From Ramazzottius varieornatus (taxonomy: Eukaryota; Tardigrada; Eutardigrada; Parachela; Ramazzottiidae), in assembly GCA_001949185.1 (NCBI GenBank), contig BDGG01000001.1, positions 9,182,464 through 9,246,463 of the forward strand: DNA of 64,000 nucleotides, given 5' to 3'. A program made the position numbers and the translations under genes. A model generated the notes under the pieces. That model saw only the letters and a list, made by a program, of their open reading frames with translations. It ran no database searches and was not told where the DNA came from. Shown here one piece after another: positions 36,073 to 47,476 of this stretch. Positions within the stretch are counted from its first letter, which is position 1. Every line of letters begins with the position of its first letter.

Positions 36073-37219
36073 ATCTTGCTAATTCAGGTAGCAGGGGTAT
36101 GCCAGTGACCGACTTATACACTGGGATCGAAGTTGGGACCAGTATTTCTCGGAGTAGGAGTAGAAGATTAAGATGAATCCGTTCCTCGCGCTGAACTAGC
36201 AAACGGATGTCGAAAGTTCATTGCTGTGCTGTGCTGGCAAAAAATCCATCTGCTCGTTTCGAGAGCCGTGACGTCACATGACCTAGCGCGAAGAGCCTGC
36301 GGGGCCGCGAACATCGACCGGAACGAGTGTGACGTTGTACCGGAATTCGCAGCAGCATAGTGTGAGCATACCCAGACGCATCTCAAGTTGACAGTCTGTT
36401 GACACTGTGAGTATTAGCTTTCTGGAATGGGCGGAGCGTCCCCAACACAGCCAGGAATCAAAATTAGAGTCAGGCCAGTGCTCGAATCTGATACATCGTG
36501 CCAACCTGGTTCCAACACCCATTTTTACAAGCTTATTTTGTTGCACACTCGCACCTCAGGGGCTCCCTAGACCGGAAGCGCAAACGATCTTATGGATCAT
36601 ACGGTTCTTCCCGTTCGCAGCGGCAAACCCCTTCTGGCTTATCGCGGTCCCAGGAAAGAATACAGCAGTTGAATCATACTAACATTCCTGCTAGCTCACT
36701 GCCACAGTTGTCTGCCTCGGACCACCTATATCGAAGGATGAAGTCCTTGTTACAAATCTTTCATGGGTTCCCGCAATCCCACGTAGCAAACGGATGCGGC
36801 GGTCCGACATCCGCGCTGCCGTTGCTGGCATGAATATCAAAATATATGAGTAGGTTGCTCGGCGACAGTGTGGACTTCGGTTAGCTCCACCGCTGACAGC
36901 TTCCGAAGGCAGGAAGGCGACAGCTATAACACCGTCAAACTGATCCTACTGGCACAGGGACTCGGGACCTCGTTAAACCGAACACTTTCGACTTCCAACT
37001 TCCGTAAGTGGAAGATGTTTCAAGGGGGATCCACATGGCCGTGTGGCTTTGTTGTGCCAACTTCTGGGAAATTACTACGAAACAACACTGTCTCGAGCAG
37101 ACTGCTCCATCAACGTGATGGCAAGGCAAGTTTTTTTATTACGCCCAAGGAACATGGTGGTGGCCGACATGCTACTCCTGCAGCTTTGATCTACATCGTA
37201 TCTTCATGGACATTCGACA
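36073..37219. promoter_or_regulatory. Divergent upstream region (eIF4E / glycosyltransferase-like gene)
   Basis: The 1147 bases separate two head-to-head start codons. A long plus-strand open frame from 36868 overlaps the start of the downstream gene in another frame and has no protein-like features. The region must hold both promoters; no TATA box or repeat was assigned. Confidence 0.4.
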
Positions 37220-38792
37220 ATGCGTTTGCAGATTTCGCGGTCGATGTTCTTCCGAGCCAAGAGACCCAGAGTACTTTTACAACTATTCCTGCTCTTGGCA
37301 GCCTTCCTGCTACTCGCCTTGTATTCCATCAAAGGCCTGGGTTCGCAGCTTACGCCGCCACATTTTCTGAAAGTCACCGATCAGCCTTTGTGTCGGAAGT
37401 CGGACATCGGTGTTGACCAACCCTTAATGCGAGTCATGGTAGCCTTCTTCCCCGTCAGTGAGTCCAACTACCTTATCCAGATTAAGTGGTGCTTTCGAAG
37501 CTTGCTGGAGATGCTCAAGAGCCAACCGCCATTGTGGCGCACCGACGTTATCCTCTACGTGCAGAATACGACGGCCAAGGACCTTCTGGAACTGGGGTGC
37601 TCCACCCAGCCTAGAAAAGATAAGGAGGAACCTTTCAAATGCATATTGGTCCAATACACCAGAGTAAAGGATAGGCCGGTCAGGCTTCTTCTCTCAACAG
37701 GTACAATCTTTGTCACAGGGTCCGTATCGGGGCACTCCGTAGTCAGGTTCGAAATGTGGTCTTGTTCACTTGCAGAGTACGAGCAGGACCTAGTGGAACA
37801 ATTAAAGGAGTTTCCGTCCGCTGATTCGATTGTGCCCTTGGCCGAGCAGTCTGAACACTTTATCCAATACGACGTGGTTATCCGTTCGGACCTGGATGTC
37901 TTTTTCACTCCTGCCTTTGCTACATGGGTGCCTGGTCGATGTGAGTTTGTCTCTGGCAGTGGCGGTTACAGTACGAGCTTCAACGTTCAGAAGTTGGCCG
38001 CAGTAGCTCGTTACAACAACATCCCCTTTGACAGCACCATTTGGGACATTGGCTCAACGTGGGTGACTTCCGGCCCTTTGGCGGCCAAGGTAGCTCAGCG
38101 CACTCTCCACTGGATGATCTTCCTCAGCCGGACGGAATTTGCTCCTTTATGGCGAACGATGCAGTGGTGGAATAAAGCGACTTTATGGCCGGACTGGCAT
38201 TTTGGTGTTAGTTTAAGATTTAAAATTGGTTTATATTAAACATTTAACGAATGTTGATAAATATGTTAACAATAAAACAATAGACGTTGTTTATCGTTTT
38301 ATTATTTACTCCAATTAATTATTTATTACTTTGTTGTTATCCAGGTTATTTTATTGTATGGCGCACAACTTGCCGTCAACGAAGTCATGAATGCGGCACC
38401 TCTGAACAGAAAGACGCTCAATGGGTAAGCAATTGTTCAAATCGAAATCCATATTTATCCAACCAGCAATGCAAACTGATCTCTGCAGGAGAAGGGAAAC
38501 TTACATCTACGTGAAAGCCAAGCTGGACATTCAGTCCTCCTCCACGCTGGAATACGAAAAGGCTGGAGTGCTGCATATTCACACTTTCCAGGATGGCGAA
38601 TATTTCAGCAAGTTCAGGTTCGTCGAGGGAAAGTACGCCGGCAACGACACGCTTTTACCGCCATCGCTCAACGCAACCCAAGGAAGAGTCTGCGACTATG
38701 CAGCCTACATTGCTCGACAAAGTCAGCTCATCTCGCTGCCCGAATTAGGGAAGCAGCTTCGAAATGTTAAATCTGGTCATCTTCTTGTCTAG
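37220..38792 (+). CDS. Type II membrane glycosyltransferase-like protein
   Basis: Four exons: 37220-37700, 37776-38206, 38345-38424, 38489-38792 (431 residues). A short basic N-terminus is followed by one membrane span (about residues 17-36), the layout of Golgi type II enzymes. The lumenal domain contains a DxD-type metal/nucleotide-sugar signature in RSDLDVFF, followed by Gly-rich and Trp-rich stretches (WDIGSTW, QWWNKATLW, PDWHFG). The third exon supplies the continuation VILLYGAQLAVNE. A GT-A fold glycosyltransferase is inferred from topology and the DxD motif. I could not assign a named family, donor or acceptor. Introns are phases 1, 0 and 2; the second donor is weak (GGT then GTTAGT). 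Confidence 0.7.
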
Positions 38793-38998
38793 CGTCTCCG
38801 TTATGGGATAACCGTGCGCATTTTTGGTGTCGTGTCGTAGTTTTTAGTGTTTAAGACACTCGAGAAGGATTCTTTTAGTTGGTTAGAGTAGAGTGTGTGA
38901 CCCTTTCTGGGTCGTTTCATCCCTATCACCGAACAACAAAATGTTTCAAAATTCACTGAAAACCTCAACGAGACCAAACTATCAACGTCAAAAACATA

Positions 38999-39008
38999 AA
39001 TAAATAAA
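38999..39008 (+). terminator. Overlapping AATAAA poly(A) signals
   Basis: Two overlapping AATAAA hexamers lie about 210 bases after the glycosyltransferase-like stop, on its strand and about 70 bases before the stop of the convergent DGAT2 gene. The two 3' UTRs therefore probably overlap. Confidence 0.5.
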
Positions 39009-39076
39009 AGTCCAAAGAAACCACTAGCGGAATATATTTGACAGCAAACCAAGTACCTTCACCAGTAAGAAGTTTG

Positions 39077-40556
39077 TCAGATGAACTGCAGGTTTGTTCC
39101 ACCATAACCGTACTGGTCTTTATGGGAATCAAACAGTTCAGTTAGAGCGTCTAGGTACTGCAGATGGAGCGAGTCGATCTCCACTTCCGATGGCTCGGCG
39201 ATCTGCGTTACTGGCAGCGGCTTTCCAACTGCAGAAGAGATGGCGAGATGAAGGGTGAATCGAGGAGCCACAAGCGAATGGGTAACCTACCGACAACATG
39301 TATAGGGTGGCGGCGTGGCATCCAGCCGATGGTATAGTTTGCCAGACCTCGGCCGACAAAAAAGACGGGAACGATACCCGTTCGCTTCTGCAGCCATCGT
39401 TGGCCTCGTCGGATCAATGAGCCTGGCGGATTCGGTATCAACTGCTCGAACAAGTTGTTCTCCCCTGAAAGGAACGATACGGGACTGACAGTTATGAAGA
39501 CGCTGCCTGGAACCAGTGCGCCCCATCCTCTTACCGAAACCGTAGACGGGAACCAAGTAAGCCCCCGTCCTCAGTGCCATCTTGATGAAACCCTTGCGGT
39601 TCTTTAGCACCAGCCTCGTTCCTCCGGGGCGCGCTTCCATCGACTCACTGGCTCCGCCAACGACCAAGACAATGGCGTTTCCGGTCGAGGACTGTGTAAT
39701 GTACTTGATGTTTTCCTTGGAAGCGTTAGAAGCACCCAGGGCCATGAAGAACTCTAACATCACAAGGCCGATAACAGATTGCCGTTTCGTGCCCAACATA
39801 TACAAAGGGGATAGACTCACCTCGCGCCACCGGCCAAATATATGCCAACCTCGTTGTTAGCAAATGCACCGTTATACCAGGAAACTTTTCGCTGAAGCCC
39901 AAGGCTTCAGTTAAGAAGGAACACAAAGCACCCACACCTGCAAGTAAGAGGCACCGCTCAAGATCTACCTCCTATTGCTGTCCAATTGGCCTAACCAGAG
40001 CTTGGGCTAACCACGTACATCACTTACCCGCAATGCCGTGAGGGTGATAGCCGAACAAATAGTTTCGTTCAGCAGGGAGATCATGAGTTTTAATCAGGTC
40101 AACAGGAAAGTAGTCGCACCAGTACGAGTAAATCCACAACTCTCGAATCCATTGGAATCGTCTTCCGCCCCGGTTATGCTGGTTAAAGTCCAAGTATAAC
40201 CTGCAAAGGCAAAACGATCGCAACCATCAACCGACTCATATCTGAAGACACAAAGAGGCCTCTACTGCCAAGAATCTTGACGTTTACCAGGCAAAATAGA
40301 GGAGAGGTATCCAGAAAAGGAGTCTGCAGCAGAGCAGACGGTAAAAGATGTAGATGGTCACTATCCATCCACCCATAAACCATGTAACGAGAAGGAATGT
40401 GGCCAAGGTTTGAAGGCGTCGCTCCCACGGAAGGTCGAATGGAGCAAACTGGATGCCCGCGAACTTTGCACCTTCTCGGAATGGATGACGCACATCCAGA
40501 GCATCCTGCGTTTCGTGCACGTTTGACTCGGGGACCTTATCCGGAGAAGGGCTCAT
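39077..40556 (-). CDS. DGAT2: Diacylglycerol acyltransferase 2 / monoacylglycerol acyltransferase family
   Basis: Six exons: 40556-40288, 40200-40028, 39937-39821, 39753-39535, 39464-39291, 39228-39077 (367 residues, typical for the family). Two hydrophobic segments near residues 40-90 form the membrane hairpin. The catalytic HPHG motif sits in YLFGYHPHGI (about residues 141-145). Other family landmarks are GGASES with the following Glu, RKGFIKMALRTGA, PVYGFGE and the closing GKPLPV / LFDSHKDQYG. The enzyme acylates di- or monoacylglycerol at the ER and lipid droplets. DGAT2 and MOGAT members cannot be separated from the sequence alone. Four of the five introns are phase 1. Confidence 0.9.
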
Positions 40557-41376
40557 GGTACTATCCGAAGAAGTGCTCACGATGGCTCGGGAAGCAGGAG
40601 CGAAGGACAAGGACAATCCTGCAGAAAAACTGCCAACCTAAACTGACTGGTATTAACGCAATCACGCATGACGTCAGGAGACTTGCAGTTTGTGCGGCTG
40701 TTATGCATGCGGCGCTCGTCCAACCGCTGTGATGTCACACAGCCGATCTTCCACAGATTAACGGGAGACAGAATGCATCACAAGTCTGTGAAGTTACAGC
40801 ATCTTACCTGTACCGCATCTCGTTATTCTTCATCTACCCACGCCACATGCGCTTCTACTCATCCCAAAAATTGCTGACAAGAGCAGGATTTGGCAGCAGA
40901 CTCCAAAAGTCGTGGGAGAGGATCCAGCTGTTTCACAAAGTTATAAAATGCTCCAGTCAGCTCTTCTGGTATTGAACAGTTTGCGAAATCGGGCAGCACG
41001 CCAGCAGTCATATAGTTCCAGCGATGGATGGGTACCATATTCCTACCCAGCCAAATTGCGGTGAGCATTTACCATAGATTGCTTGAAATGCGCCGACGGT
41101 AGTCTCAGCGAGACTATAGGAGAGCTTTAACTTCACCAATGATAGATACAAAGCATATCACTAATGGTGCGGAAAGCTTGCATGGAGTGAATACAGAGAT
41201 CAAGTTGCCATCTCGGTTCACTTTGCAACTGTAGCTACGGCCTTGCTCCGCCCCTTTCGTGACGTGTAATTACATTTTGCTTTCCGGAGCTCCCTAACCG
41301 TACAATCAACTGAGACACTATGGTTAGTATGGTATACAGTGAGGTAAAAAGTGAGAGCAGGTCCTCGTCCGAACTT
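40557..41376. other. Intergenic, no supported gene
   Basis: Contains the DGAT2 upstream region. A minus-strand open frame at 40859-41068 has protein-like composition (Pro/Leu/Trp) but no splice context or recognised motif, so it is not called as a gene. Confidence 0.4.
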
Positions 41377-41964
41377 TCAGGGAGCGATGCTCGTGTTGGA
41401 CGACCAGTTCTCCGCTCTCAGGAGAACGTCCACATCGCTGGTGTAGATTCCGATTCGTCCGACAGTTGAATACTTAGTATGGTCAGGACCGATGGGGACG
41501 ATGCGGACGAAACGAGGCTTCACCGCGATCCCTTGCAGGTATGCGGAGAGTTGTTCAGTGGTGATGTGCTTCGGAACACCCCTGATGGCGATGTCGCGAC
41601 TCGAAGGGCCTCGCGCTTGTAGTGGATTGGCTGTTATGGTCTGCTCGTCAGCCTGCTGAGTGCCTTTCATAATGACACGTCTTACCTTCCGCGGCACTCC
41701 ATTGTTCTTCGGTAGTTTAGGTTTTCGTGCTGCAATGGAAGCGAACGTAGGAATGGTGGCAGGCTGCTCCGTTGGAATGAGGACACAAGGCTTGGTAGAT
41801 GGGGTATAAGTTGGCGGGACGAGCAGCCGTTGGGGGGTGTTCTCCAATGTGGACAATCTTTTCAGGATGGCTTCATGGCTATCCCGTGGGATCTTGATTT
41901 CGTCTTTCAGCTTCTGATTCGCAACCTGTAAAGGCGTGACCTGGTTTCTCATACGTTCTTGCAA
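41377..41964 (-). CDS. ORF1-like retroelement fragment or unknown ORF
   Basis: An uninterrupted 195-codon frame (first ATG about 41952). The N-terminus is a short coiled coil (Gln/Leu/Lys/Glu heptads), the middle is Pro/Thr-rich and basic, and the C-terminal part has an RRM-like stretch (IAIRGVPKHITTEQLSAYL). Coiled coil plus basic linker plus RNA-binding fold resembles ORF1 proteins of non-LTR retrotransposons. No reverse transcriptase is present downstream, so it would be a fragment. It may instead be a single host exon; the ends show an upstream CTAG acceptor-like site. Confidence 0.4.
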   Translation of the reverse strand: MQERMRNQVTPLQVANQKLKDEIKIPRDSHEAILKRLSTLENTPQRLLVPPTYTPSTKPCVLIPTEQPATIPTFASIAARKPKLPKNNGVPRKVRRVIMKGTQQADEQTITANPLQARGPSSRDIAIRGVPKHITTEQLSAYLQGIAVKPRFVRIVPIGPDHTKYSTVGRIGIYTSDVDVLLRAENWSSNTSIAP

Positions 41965-42689
41965 GCGGACCTAGAAATTTTTCAGCGATCGATTAGGATT
42001 CGCCTAACGAATATAGAGATGGCTGTGCCTCTATTTGTATCTCTCTATTGGCATCTCCACTCCCGTGAAGTCTGGATACTTCGCTTCCCCAGCTTCACGC
42101 ACGTTTCTCTTCATCGCTTTTTCCATCTTGGACGGAAGCAGCAGGATGTTGTCGCGGAGGTGATAAATAAGCCATCCTCAGTCGACTGAGTCGGGCAGCC
42201 GTAATGTCTTCAATGAGATGACGGCTGCCAGATGATTCGAGAGCTTGGTTTTGCGTTGTAGCTCCTACAGCGCATACTATTATTTTAAATTCAGTAACGG
42301 ATCTTGTGTCGATGAGATTCGTTTGATGTCCGGTGATTTTGGCTTCCGCTCAGGCTTTCTTCTATGTGGATGAAAAACCAAGGACGTTCAGCGATCGACA
42401 GGTGGACGGGACGGAACGAGTAAGTGTTTACTGTGACAGCTCTGTTGATGCTGAGGTCAAGGGAGTACATGAGGTCAATCAGCCGAGCGCTCCACAGTCA
42501 ACAGCGCAGCGCGGGGAAAGTCAGCCAATTACTTGCAGGCGGGCGTGGTAAGTCAGGCTACGTCGGAGGCGGTCCCTGTGTCGTCACCCTAATATCAAAC
42601 CGTTCAAGGCCGAAGCATGGGTGATTTCCTGCTTTCCACATCACCAGTGATATGCTTTCATAGACATATGCAAAGACGGTTGAAGACTC

Positions 42690-42930
42690 TTGCTATCAGT
42701 AATACTGGGATAAATACGATAAAACACGATACGATATTTTCTGATAGATATCTTTCGACAATACTGTATGCTCTCCCGTCATGGTCACCGTATGAGAACT
42801 CTTTCTCTAGTTTCACACTCTGAATGGAGTGACGTACGTGATTTCGGGAGAGTATACAGTATTTATATTTCGTCTTACATATCAACCCCGTATCGATAAT
42901 TCGATATGATACGTTTCTGATATTTTATTG
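42690..42930. repeat. Long imperfect palindrome, MITE-like
   Basis: The arms ATACTGTATGCTCTCCCG and its inverse, with one mismatch, face each other across about 60 bases (roughly 42764-42781 and 42845-42862). Similarity continues outward into AT-rich arms containing GATACGATAT-like and TATCGAT-like blocks. The whole region could fold into a hairpin of about 240 bases. It lies just upstream of the hAT fragment, but no shared terminal repeat with it was seen. Confidence 0.55.
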
Positions 42931-43188
42931 TTGACATATCGGATGTTATTTGCAGTGATTTATCGATAAATCAAGCCAGTAGTACAAAGCTGACCGTGTT
43001 GTAGTCAAAGAAACGAAAGATCTCAGCGACGGGAGTCTCTTATCCTACCGCCTGCACCTATCAGTGTGTGGACTGCGACGAACAAAAACTCAAACAGTAA
43101 GGTTAGAAGTGGAAGGAGCTGAACTCAGACCTTAAACTTGCATCGCTTTAGGTTTGCGCGCTGCTTGATATTAGTGGCTCACCTTCAG

Positions 43189-45224
43189 GTCCGTACAAAA
43201 CCCCTCAGAAAGAAGCAAGAAACAAGGCTCGTGAATACCTTGAGGGATACCGAACGGTGGGTTGCTGGACTTGACACCAAGAAAACAGAACTTGTTCTGT
43301 AAGCCATGTCGCAAGACCATCAGAGTAACGCCTTACTTCAAACCATATACGGTGGACAAGCATCGTAAGACAGCGCATCATCAGGTATCCGCTGCAAGCT
43401 TTGTCCGGACAAAGAGACGCGAGTCAGTGGAACCAACCGAACCATTCAGAGCAAAAGCTTTTTGCGACGGATGTGATACGTTTGTTCTGTTGGATTCCCC
43501 GGCAAGAATTCTCCAACATCACGCGTCCAAGAAGCACCAGCAGTTGCTAGCTGAAAGGCAGAGGAAACCTCTTAAACCTTTGAGATCTATGCGTCCGGCA
43601 AAAGCCAATCAGACAATAATTGAAAGCTGGGTCCGTTCCCTCGCGACAACGGGCCACGCTTTCGAAATTAGCAACCATTTTCAGGACTTCCTTTCCAAGT
43701 TTGTTGAAGGTGGCAGTTGCATCCCAAAAGCCAACACGTTACGGAAGAACTACATACCTAAGCTGGCACAGGAAGAAATAGCTTGCCGAAAAGCTTTATT
43801 CAGAAGTAACTTTGAAAACATTTCAAAAATTACGTCTTTGTGCAACTTAATTAATATATATTGTAGGCAAAAAGTTCACCTTGGCTGTAGATGCCTCTAA
43901 AGTGGCACATAAGCACTGCATGTCCACCGTTATCATCTTAGAAGAATCAGCGAAGGGCATGCTTGTCGATCTAGATTTCCCGAGAGACTCTATGGATGGA
44001 AAGTACATAGCTCGCCTTATGAAGTACGTGATGGGCTTCTACGAGTTAGATGCCCACAACTGCATCGAGTTCGTCTGTGACGGACATTCGGCAAACAGGA
44101 GGACGTTCAATCAGTACTTACGGAAAATCATTCCCAACGCCACCTACATGACCTGCTTTGCGCATATGTGGAACAACGTGCACAAAGATTTCATAGACTC
44201 CATGCCTCAAATCAATAAGTTCCTTTCCTTGGCAAAGATGCTGTTTGCCAACTCCGATCAGAGGGTACTGGCTTGGCAGCTTTTTCTTGAAGACAGAGGT
44301 ATCTTCAAAGCAAGACCCGTGTTTTACGTCGCAAGTAGATGGTCAACGTGGCTCAAGAGCGGACAGTACTGGCTGCGGTACTTCGATCACTTCAGTGAGT
44401 TTATCGACGAGGTGGACAGTGCAGCCCAGTGCATCAGCGAACTCAAGGTTCTTCTCAGAGACTACCGTCAGTCCGTATTGGTGAAGTTTCAGCTCATTCT
44501 ACTGGCAATTTTGGCAATCCCTCTGGAATCAGAACTTGCGAAGTGCGAGTCCAGTTCCTTGCCCGCAGCTCCTTTCGTTCTTCAAGCTGTCTCAAAAATG
44601 CAGGAGTTCTTCAGCCAGGCGAAAGTCGACTGCTGTCAGGATTCAAAATACATTCCCGAAAGTGAGCTGTTCAGAGACATACCAACAAACTTCGATGATG
44701 CCAGGAGTGAGTTCCGAGCTGCATTGAGCAAGGCTTCGAAATGACTCTCAAACCTCATTGCAAACGAGCCTTCGCTTCGCCATCCAGGAGCAAGTTTTCT
44801 CGAAGCCGTTCAGATTTTCAGTCCAGCCGCACTCAGAAGCAAGCTTTCCAATCTGAGTCACCAAGACATAGAGCGCTGGAGAGGTCATCTAAAGTGTGTG
44901 AAGGACGTTACAGCAGAAGAGTGGGCAGACTATATCAGAATGATAAAGGATTTTCCTGAACTTCACAGACCAGAGATCGTAGATTTAGACGACTACTGGA
45001 AGAAAATGGCAGAAGATTTCCCAAATCTGTCAAGAGTCGCATTGCTTAACATCTGGTTGACGGTTAACTCAGTTGAGGTGGAAAGAGGCTTTAGCTATAT
45101 GCATACGTTTCTTGGTTCAAGGCGGGGTTGACTGACTGAAAAAAATATAGCCTGTTTAATGTCTTTCTGCTTCAACGTTCGAGAGAGGTCTTCGAATGAT
45201 GTGATCAAGCGTTTTATCTCTTAG
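43189..45224 (+). pseudogene. hAT-superfamily transposase, broken copy
   Basis: Pieces of a hAT transposase read along the plus strand. From 43189 there is a charged start, then after an apparent frameshift near 43258-43262 a BED-like zinc finger (CKPC...H...H) and the N-terminal domain to 43805. A canonical 61-base intron (43806-43866, GTAACT to TTGTAG) leads to the catalytic core (AVDASKVAHKH, a CDGHSANRR element, CFAHMWNNVHKD). A TGA at 44742-44744 interrupts the frame, which then continues unchanged to the hAT dimerisation block (LLNIWLTVNSVEVERGFSYM). A second in-frame TGA at 45129-45131 is followed by another 30 codons to 45224. Two nonsense codons and a frameshift indicate an inactive copy. 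No terminal repeats or 8-bp duplication were identified. Confidence 0.82.
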
Positions 45225-45321
45225 AGCAGATACGTACCGTTTTATCCGATTTTAGACCCTCGAACGTAGAATAGTAAAAATGAGACAAATTTGTTTACCG
45301 AAGGCGGAAGTGAAATGAAGG

Positions 45322-45371
45322 NNNNNNNNNNNNNNNNNNNNNNNNNNNNNNNNNNNNNNNNNNNNNNNNNN
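45322..45371. other. Assembly gap (50 N)
   Basis: Fifty undetermined bases; a round number that suggests a scaffold gap of unknown true length just downstream of the hAT fragment. Confidence 0.98.
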
Positions 45372-47476
45372 GTAGCGGAAGGGTTCAACGAAAGCTGAGA
45401 CTCGATAGAAGGGATGGGCGAAAGCCCTGCCCTTCGGATGGACTTAAAGAACTGAAATCGCATTTGTCGACAGCAAAGTGGTGCAGTTCTCTATATCCAT
45501 CCGGGCGCCGGTGCGATAGGTAGAAGAATCTCTAATTAAATAAAAATTTCGGGACGGATGCACCGGCGCCACGGTCCTCCTCGACTGGAGACTCCACGCG
45601 CCGAGGACTGGGTGGGTATTCGGACTCAGCGGATGCCAGTCGCCCCACGCTAACTGAAATATAATTACGGTTCTACCACCGAGATCTTCGCCGAAAAAGT
45701 TTTATTCCGAATTTTTGTAAACATTTTGGTGATGTCTTCTGATCTTCTTCTATCCGTTGCTGCTGTGCTTCCTTTTCAAAACAATTCTGGATGGAGACGG
45801 AAAAGGAGGCAAAGTCAAGGGAAAGACCACGTCCACGTGCCGCTCTAGCCGCGCTGGACTTGCTGGAGTGTCTCGTCGGTCGCATCCTTCGTATGCTTGC
45901 AAGAGAAACTACGCTGTATGAATCGGTACTGGAGCTTCCGTTTACCTGCTGCCGTCCTCTAGTACCTCGCTGCCGAAGTCCTGCACCTGGCTGGAAACGC
46001 TGCCCACGATAACAAGTAGTCTCGCGTTATATATTTATCCCAGCACTAGTAGCCTATCAGGTGCGGAAGTATGGCTTGTCCCCCTTAAAACATCCTGACT
46101 TCGAACAATCATAATTCTGCTCCCCCTCGTCCTTTCGTACTAAACAGATTCTCCTGTCAGTCTACCAACTCCCGTCCCTTGTTTGAGAATCCATCGATTC
46201 AGGTTTGTCAGCTCCGGAGCACGCCAGGAATTGTTTCGACGGAGTCATGCATAAGTGAAATTTCGGGGTTTTTGGTTTTTGAATTTTATTGAGGCAAGAA
46301 CGCGTCTCGCATCGCCGAAGAAATCAGACCTGTGTTTGATGATGAAGCACCTAACAGTTCTACCGTGAGAGATCGGGATGATCGGTTTCCCTCTGGAGAT
46401 TTTCATTCGAAATTCACCCTTACGCAAGACTGAAATCGAAAGTGGACGACAATCTGTTGACCGATCATGTCACACCCGATCCTTCCCAGACTATGAGATA
46501 ACTCTCACAGAATACAGACTAAGGTGTGCCTCCGCAAAGTCTCATAGTGAATTTAGACAAGACGAGAACGAAAAAAGAGAATTTGATACCCCACTTACTT
46601 CGCGCACCCCGAAAAATAACACAGAGTTTTGCCGTTTTTCCCTCTCCGGATCGCAAACAAGAACGAGCCGATAGCAGGCCGCATCACTATCCGTGACATC
46701 ACCGACACTCTATAGAAGATTTCTAAGCGAGAAATAGGATGTTTTGCCAGAGGCAAACTAAGACAGAAAAGCTCGAGCTGTGAGTGGCACTGGAAGAGAA
46801 CCATGATTACATTTCGATGGCCACCTCACACGCCTGACCACTATAAATCTTTTTCATCCAGCAATGCGATAACGTTATTCTATCCCTCTGTAGAACAGGC
46901 ATTATTTATGGAAACCTTCCCTTTGAGCAAACGAAATTATTTCACGAAATGGACTCACTACTGTTGCAAGTCTGCTCCAGAATGCACTCTGAACAAAATA
47001 CTTTCGCAAAACTGCAGGAATAGGAACTGGAATTTCCCATCGAGACTTCTTATAGTAGGATCCTCCTGCCAACAGATTTTCAACTGATGAAGGCATTGGA
47101 CCTTCTCCAGCGAGATAGAGAAATTTTCCCGAAAGTAGATTTGAAAAGCGGCGTTACGGAGATTATTGTCCCTCTTTTCCCAGGCTTTTGCAGCGGTGGA
47201 ACGAAATGTCTCGGAAAAAAATCTCGGGAGTTCCGTGCTAGTATGATGGCCAAAAGTCATAGTTCCGCCCCTGATAGTATAAGTTTATTAGCGGTTGACG
47301 ATTGAAAATGCGCATGTCACTTTCATTCAGTACTCTGAAAAGAGGCTTCCATCTGACCATATCGTTTCAGTTTGTCCGGCACGCAAATGTGGATGGCGAC
47401 CGCACCACGAGACACGGAACATAGAAAAAGTCGGAGCGAGTTGATACGTAGCATTCTCTATTTCGAACAGAGTGGA
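45372..47476. other. Non-coding or unassigned stretch after the gap
   Basis: No gene can be supported. Complementary GGCGCCGGTGC / GCACCGGCGCC blocks near 45505-45575 could form a stem. A minus-strand frame at 45673-45885 begins with a basic Arg/Ser/Ala stretch reminiscent of the basic genes nearby but then loses that character. Confidence 0.4.

Noticed and set aside
36868-37416. 182-codon plus-strand frame upstream of and overlapping the glycosyltransferase-like gene
   Set aside because: It has no motif or signal and overlaps the start of a gene whose topology and splicing are coherent in another frame.
45673-45885. Minus-strand frame beginning with a basic Arg/Ser/Ala stretch, considered as a third basic gene
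   Set aside because: Only the first ~20 residues are basic, the rest is ordinary sequence, and the two-codon first-exon plan is missing.
46100-46175. Minus-strand match to the rRNA sarcin-ricin-like sequence (TTTAGTACGAAAGGAC) with a nearby GAAGTCAGGAT block
   Set aside because: Only about 16 bases match large-subunit rRNA and the surrounding sequence does not follow any rRNA I know; it could be chance or a tiny decayed fragment. An rRNA covariance search would decide.
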